NCBI GenBank assembly: GCA_020847045.1
Contig: JADLCT010000073.1
Coordinates: forward strand, 1-38,048
DNA: 38,048 nucleotides
Direction of reading: 5' to 3'
From: Bryobacterales bacterium
GTDB taxonomy: Bacteria; Acidobacteriota; Terriglobia; Bryobacterales; Bryobacteraceae
In this document: piece after piece, positions 34,882 through 38,048 of the stretch
How positions within the stretch are numbered: position 1 is the stretch's first letter
Layout: each line of letters starts with the position of its first letter
The notes under the pieces: model-generated
The model's database searches: none
The model's input: the letters and a program-made list of their open reading frames with translations, nothing else
What the model was told of the DNA's origin: nothing
Program-made: the position numbers and the translations under genes

Positions 34882-34910
34882 AGTATAAGGTGGCCATTCA
34901 TGGCAGTCAA
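34882..34910 (-). promoter_or_regulatory. Sigma70 promoter of the EPS operon
   Basis: On the minus strand TTGACT (34910-34905), a 17-base spacer and TATACT (34887-34882) make a near-consensus promoter about 105 bases before the GTG of the glycosylphosphotransferase gene. The spacer contains its own inverted repeat, GCCAT-N2-ATGGC at 34893-34904. Confidence 0.7.
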
Positions 34911-35052
34911 CAGGGACTTCTGCTTAGCCAGGCAGGCCGAGTACTAGATTTCATACGCGATAGATGTGCGTAGCGCGGATCAACTTACCCCCTAGCCCGA
35001 ATATCAGCCACTTAGGACACGAACTCGGGGCATTTATGCACGAAACACAAAT

Positions 35053-35089
35053 AAGTACCAGTACTTGCAATCTATTGCACCGCTGGTAC
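35053..35089 (+). promoter_or_regulatory. Nested palindromes upstream of the GH50-like gene
   Basis: Three perfect inverted repeats overlap here: AAGTACCAGTACTT (35053-35066), TGCAATCTATTGCA (35066-35079), and a wider pair GTACCAG (35055-35061) with CTGGTAC (35083-35089). A weak promoter, TTGCAA (35065-35070) with TACAGA (35087-35092) at 16-base spacing, overlaps them. This looks like an operator cluster or a branched RNA structure. Confidence 0.45.
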
Positions 35090-35239
35090 AGAACCCGATT
35101 CGTCTTCTCGTTCCCTTCCCGCCGCCCCTACCCCCAAGAGACAGTTCCCGAACCGCTCCTGGCGCTGTATGCTGGTTCCGTCGCCGCGGCCGTGTGGCTC
35201 TCCCGGCCCTTCCGCGCACGGCACGGCGAGGAGGCTCAC

Positions 35240-37105
35240 ATGCGCCGTGCGTTCCCGTTCACACTCGCTCTTCTGCTTTTTTCTACGATTGCCCAGGCAG
35301 TCCCCGTCCGCGCCAGTTTCGGTTCTGCCGCCGTTGGCGCGCAGCGCTGGTCTCTGAAAGAGCTCGATCCCGGACTGCCATCGGATTGGACTCCATTCAA
35401 CTTTCTCGTCCTGGAGCTGCGGGCTTCCTCGCCACAGCGTTTCTACCTCACACTCCACTCCGGATCGCTCGATCAGCGACGGACCATGCAACCGTTCGCA
35501 GGGGTCTGGATCCGCGCCGCCATTCCGCTGATCTATTTCCGCCAGCCCAACCGGGCCGGGTTCGACCTCGCCTCGGTCGGCAAGATCCCACGTGACTCCT
35601 TCTGGATGTCCACCGCGGGCGTCTATGGCCCGTTGAACAACGTCACGGCCCTTACCGTCTCCATGCAGACGCCGCTGGGCAACCCTACGCTGGACATCCG
35701 TTCGATTCGCCTGGCCAAGGAGGCCCCTGGCTCCGACGTTCTGGACCAGAAGCCAGTTGTAGACCAGTTTGGCCAGTGGATCCCCGCCGACTGGCCCGGC
35801 AAGGTCATCAGCCTTCAGCAACTACAACGCGAATGGAAGACCGAGGAGGCCTCTCTCCGGCCGGGCGGCTTCGGTTATTGCCGTTATGGCGGCTACTCGA
35901 ACACACGCGCCCGGGCCACAGGCTATTTTCGCGTTGAGGAGGCCGATGGCCGCTGGTGGTTCATCGATCCCGACGGCCACCACTTCTTCTCCACCTCGGC
36001 CACGGGCATGGGCGCGGGAGGAAGCGATTCGCGGCTGGCCGAGCGCGCCTCCTATTACGCCGCCATGCCGCCCATCGAAACCAATCCTTCGCCCACGGTG
36101 CGCACCCGGACAGGTTTTTACACCTGGAACCTGCAGCGCCGGCACGGTCCCGGGTGGGCCACCCGGTGGATCGATCTCATCCTGCGCCGTCTCGACGACT
36201 GGGGCATGAACACGGTGGGGAACTGGAGCGACAGTAACCTTTGGGACAGCCACAAGAAGCCCTATGTGGTCAATCTGCGGGGCTGGGGCATGGAAACCGG
36301 CTTCCTCGGCATGCCCGACGTCTTCTCCGAAGAGTTTCCGAAAGCTGTTGACCGCGCCGCCGCCGATCAGTGCGCCACGCGCAAGAACGACCCCTACCTG
36401 CTCGGCTACTTCATCGCCAACGAGCCGCCCTGGCCCGGCCGCGAATCTCTGGTCGTCGATATCATCCTCGACCGTCCCCCCACAGCCACGCAGCGGGAAG
36501 CCAAGGCATTTCTGGCCGCCGGAGACACGCCGGAGCGCCGGCGCCAGTTCGTCTACCGCTGCTTCGACCGCTATCTTGAAGTCATCAACGCCGCCCTGCG
36601 CCGGCACGACCCCAACCACCTCAACCTCGGACTCCGCTTTGGCAGCGGCCTGCCTCCGGAGGAGATGCTGCGCGCATCGCGGTCCTTCGATGTGTACAGC
36701 ATGAACGTCTACTCGACGTCCGTCAGCCGCGACACGCTCGACAAGGTCTACCAGGTGACGCACCGCCCCATCATCATCGGCGAGTTTCACTTCGGCGTCC
36801 CTGGCCGCGGACTGGCTCCCGGACTGGTGCAGGTTCGCGATCAGGCCGAACGGGGTAATGCTTACCGTTACTACGTCGAGCAGGCCGCCTCGCACGCCGC
36901 CCTCATCGGCACAAGCTGGTTTCAGTGGGTGGATCAGCCCGCCACCGGACGCATGGACGGCGAGAACTACAACATCGGACTGGTTGACGTCACCGACCGC
37001 CCCTATCCAGAGCTCGTCAAGGCTATGCGCGCCACGCATGGCCGTCTCCAGGCCGTTCACGCGGGCAAGGAGCCTCCCTTCGATCAGAAACCGCGCCCGC
37101 AGTGA
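35240..37105 (+). CDS. Secreted GH50 (beta-agarase)-like glycosidase
   Basis: The start is the ATG at 35240: AGGAGG (35229-35234) lies 5 bases before it and a signal peptide begins at once (MRRAFPFTLALLLFSTIAQA). The 621-residue protein has an N-terminal beta-domain (to about 165), a linker with VDQFGQWIPADWPGK, then the barrel opening ATGYFRVEEADGRWWFIDPD, a combination I associate with GH50 agarases. Acid/base Glu395 lies in GYFIANEPPWPG and nucleophile Glu515 in PIIIGEFHFG. GH50 enzymes act on beta-galactosidic bonds of agarose; in a soil-type bacterium the target could instead be a galactose-containing EPS. It diverges from the EPS operon and converges on clpS 24 bases away. Family assignment is by eye. 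Confidence 0.75.
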   Translation: MRRAFPFTLALLLFSTIAQAVPVRASFGSAAVGAQRWSLKELDPGLPSDWTPFNFLVLELRASSPQRFYLTLHSGSLDQRRTMQPFAGVWIRAAIPLIYFRQPNRAGFDLASVGKIPRDSFWMSTAGVYGPLNNVTALTVSMQTPLGNPTLDIRSIRLAKEAPGSDVLDQKPVVDQFGQWIPADWPGKVISLQQLQREWKTEEASLRPGGFGYCRYGGYSNTRARATGYFRVEEADGRWWFIDPDGHHFFSTSATGMGAGGSDSRLAERASYYAAMPPIETNPSPTVRTRTGFYTWNLQRRHGPGWATRWIDLILRRLDDWGMNTVGNWSDSNLWDSHKKPYVVNLRGWGMETGFLGMPDVFSEEFPKAVDRAAADQCATRKNDPYLLGYFIANEPPWPGRESLVVDIILDRPPTATQREAKAFLAAGDTPERRRQFVYRCFDRYLEVINAALRRHDPNHLNLGLRFGSGLPPEEMLRASRSFDVYSMNVYSTSVSRDTLDKVYQVTHRPIIIGEFHFGVPGRGLAPGLVQVRDQAERGNAYRYYVEQAASHAALIGTSWFQWVDQPATGRMDGENYNIGLVDVTDRPYPELVKAMRATHGRLQAVHAGKEPPFDQKPRPQ

Positions 37106-37129
37106 ACGCGCCCGGTCCGTCCGCGGAGG

Positions 37130-37462
37130 CTACTCGCCGGCGGCGGGCTCGATGATCGCCGACATGCTGCCTTTGGAGCGCGCCATGCGCCAGTCCGCTC
37201 CGTAGGCGTGAATCTGGTCGCGCCCAAACTCCGCCTGTTCCTTCTCACAGGTGAGGACAATCGTGCGCCCCAGGGTGTCCACCTCCACCGCGTGCCGGAA
37301 CGCTTGCGCCTCCGAACACAGAAAGAGCTGGCACAGCATCTCGATCACATATTCATAGGTGTGATCGTCATCGTCCAGCAGCACCACGTTCCAGAGGGCC
37401 GCGTGCACCTCCCGCGTCCCGGTTTCCGTGCCCGTCTCTGGAGCGGTGATCGTTACCGTCAT
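37130..37462 (-). CDS. clpS: ATP-dependent Clp protease adaptor ClpS
   Basis: A 110-residue protein matching ClpS in length and pattern: a flexible acidic/threonine-rich N-terminus, then WNVVLLDDDDHTYEYVIEML (the N-end-rule pocket strand with its Asp cluster), then AFRHAVEVDTLGRTIVL and EKEQAEFGRDQIHAYG. ClpS hands proteins with bulky N-terminal residues to ClpA/ClpC with ClpP and can reduce degradation of ssrA-tagged proteins. The ATG at 37462 is preceded by GGAG. It is divergent from the tmRNA gene, with about 105 bases between them. Confidence 0.92.
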   Translation of the reverse strand: MTVTITAPETGTETGTREVHAALWNVVLLDDDDHTYEYVIEMLCQLFLCSEAQAFRHAVEVDTLGRTIVLTCEKEQAEFGRDQIHAYGADWRMARSKGSMSAIIEPAAGE

Positions 37463-37552
37463 TGTTCTCCGCCGAGGCGCGGTCCAGAAAGGTGCGCGCC
37501 TGTCGTTATCCTATCGCGCAGCGGATCTCTGGGTTCGCGCCCGGCGTCTTGA

Positions 37553-37558
37553 TACAAT
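37553..37558 (+). promoter_or_regulatory. -10 element of the tmRNA promoter
   Basis: TACAAT lies 10 bases before the mature 5' end of the tmRNA. No strong -35 box is visible at 16-18 bases upstream (best TGGGTT), so the promoter is only partly supported. Confidence 0.45.
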
Positions 37559-37568
37559 GATGAGGGAA

Positions 37569-37919
37569 GGGGGCGTAACGGCTTCGACGGGATGGATTTG
37601 TTCTAGGAAGGCGTGCCGGGTTCCAGGCTCCCGTTAAACGACTGGAAAACCAAAACTGCCAACACGCAGTTTGCCTACGCTGCCTAACTCTTAGGTAGCC
37701 GCCACCGCTCACAGGCCCGCATGGGGGCGGCACGGCGTCATCTGGCGGGATCGGGCGCAAGCTTCTGTCCGGAGCCCATGTCTTAAAACCAATCGGGCTA
37801 GGCCGCTTCCGGGGCGCCGGTTGTCGCGGTTGTGGCCAAAATTAAACAGCCGGATACGCACGTAGGCTTTCTAGGGCCGGCCATTTCGGACGCGGGTTCA
37901 ACTCCCGCCGCCTCCACCA
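37569..37919 (+). ncRNA. ssrA: Transfer-messenger RNA (tmRNA)
   Basis: A complete one-piece tmRNA of 351 bases. The 5' GGGGGCG (37569-37575) pairs with CGCCTCC (37909-37915), followed by A and an encoded CCA (37917-37919). The 5' part GTAACGGCTTCGACGGGAT is the conserved alanine-tRNA-like D region, and GCGGGTTCAACTCCCGC near the 3' end is the T arm. The tag frame starts at GCC 37658 and ends with TAA at 37685-37687, coding ANTQFAYAA, preceded in the protein by the charged alanine. It rescues stalled ribosomes and marks the nascent chain for proteolysis. Confidence 0.96.
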
Positions 37920-37929
37920 CAACTCAAAC

Positions 37930-38048
37930 TGTCCGACCCGGACACATGGGTAACAGAATGTTCCTAGGACATGGGTGGCACTTTTGGGCCGAAGGGGTTT
38001 TCAAGCGGCTGCAAGGTTTTTTCCTCCAGGTCAATATAGCCCAGATCG
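37930..38048. mobile_element. End of an IS481-like insertion sequence
   Basis: The transposase tail (see CDS at 37964) is followed within about 35 bases by TGTCCGACCCGGACA (37930-37944), a small inverted repeat beginning with TG, as expected for an IS end. ACATGGGT occurs twice (37944-37951 and 37969-37976). The other end lies outside the window, so the boundary is provisional. Confidence 0.5.
37964..38047 (-). CDS. Transposase C-terminus (IS481/integrase-core type), partial
   Basis: Translated on the minus strand, the last 27 codons before a TAG at 37964-37966 read DLGYIDLEEKTLQPLENP and then FGPKVPPMS. The tail YID..E....PLENPFGPKV.PMS is the style of ending I associate with integrase-core (rve) transposases of the IS481 group common in acidobacteria. 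Only the tail is present; the catalytic DDE residues are outside the window, so intactness cannot be judged. It begins right after the tmRNA 3' end, a frequent insertion point for mobile DNA. Confidence 0.55.
   Translation of the reverse strand, partial: DLGYIDLEEKTLQPLENPFGPKVPPMS

Larger units (their letters stand above)
34777..35239. other. Divergent control region between EPS operon and GH50-like gene
   Basis: About 460 bases without a gene I can support. A plus-strand frame is open from 34964 but its product has no recognisable content and a proper start with a ribosome site lies at 35240. The region holds a near-consensus minus-strand promoter (34882-34910), a palindrome just beyond its expected start point (34857-34873), and nested palindromes at 35053-35089. 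The stretch 35110-35225 shows nothing clear. Confidence 0.6.

Noticed and set aside
35066..35086. Possible minus-strand sigma54 site reading GGTGCAATAGATTGCA
   Set aside because: GG to GC spacing is 11 instead of 10 bases and the -24 block does not fit; the sequence is better explained as a palindrome.
34964..35239. N-terminal extension of the GH50-like protein
   Set aside because: The signal peptide and AGGAGG point to the ATG at 35240; the upstream part contains palindromes and no protein-like pattern.
1..38048. CRISPR arrays, tRNA or rRNA genes
   Set aside because: I saw no regularly spaced repeats, no tRNA cloverleaf other than the tRNA-like part of the tmRNA, and no rRNA sequence.

Overview
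The window is GC-rich bacterial chromosome, most likely from an acidobacterium of the Solibacter/Bryobacter type. I base this on the mix of gene families, a PEP-CTERM protein, an IS481-like transposase tail, and a tmRNA whose tag reads ANTQFAYAA, which I remember (unchecked) as the Solibacter tag. Essentially the whole window is one locus that makes, exports and probably trims an extracellular polysaccharide.

Left flank (1-6344, minus strand): the start of a PQQ-type sugar dehydrogenase, cut by the window edge; two secreted GH51-like glycosidases that are paralogues of each other; and a secreted GH26 enzyme. At 6463-7053 lies a PEP-CTERM surface protein. A divergent promoter region follows. 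On the plus strand it leads into a GDP-mannose 4,6-dehydratase gene translationally coupled to a GH2 beta-galactosidase-type gene (7365-10834).

Core (10864-34776, minus strand): twenty tightly packed, often overlapping genes read from right to left as one long operon. In order of transcription they are: polyprenyl glycosylphosphotransferase (starter sugar); a CDP-glucose-type nucleotidyltransferase and 4,6-dehydratase pair; a GT4; a B12-binding radical SAM protein; the outer-membrane export protein (OPX/Wza type); a Wzz/GumC-type co-polymerase; a CpsD-like protein with no recognisable Walker A; two GT2; an ABC transporter ATPase and permease; a Wzy/O-antigen-ligase-type membrane protein; a third GH51-like glycosidase; two tandem paralogous GT4; an NAD-dependent epimerase; two further GT4; and a last GT2. 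A near-consensus sigma70 promoter (TTGACT-N17-TATACT) with two palindromes stands upstream of the first gene.

Right flank: a secreted GH50 (agarase)-like enzyme diverges from the operon, with a nested set of palindromes in its upstream region. Then come clpS (minus), a complete tmRNA gene (plus), and, 44 bases past the tmRNA 3' end, the C-terminus of an IS481-like transposase running off the window.

Taken together: nucleotide-sugar enzymes supply 6-deoxy-sugar precursors, eight glycosyltransferases build a repeat unit on a lipid carrier, Wzy/PCP/OPX proteins polymerise and export it, and six glycosidases from four families are placed to process or recycle the product. No Wzx flippase is visible; the ABC transporter may take its place. 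The operon-embedded glycosidase, the radical SAM protein and the degenerate kinase-like protein are the most unusual parts.
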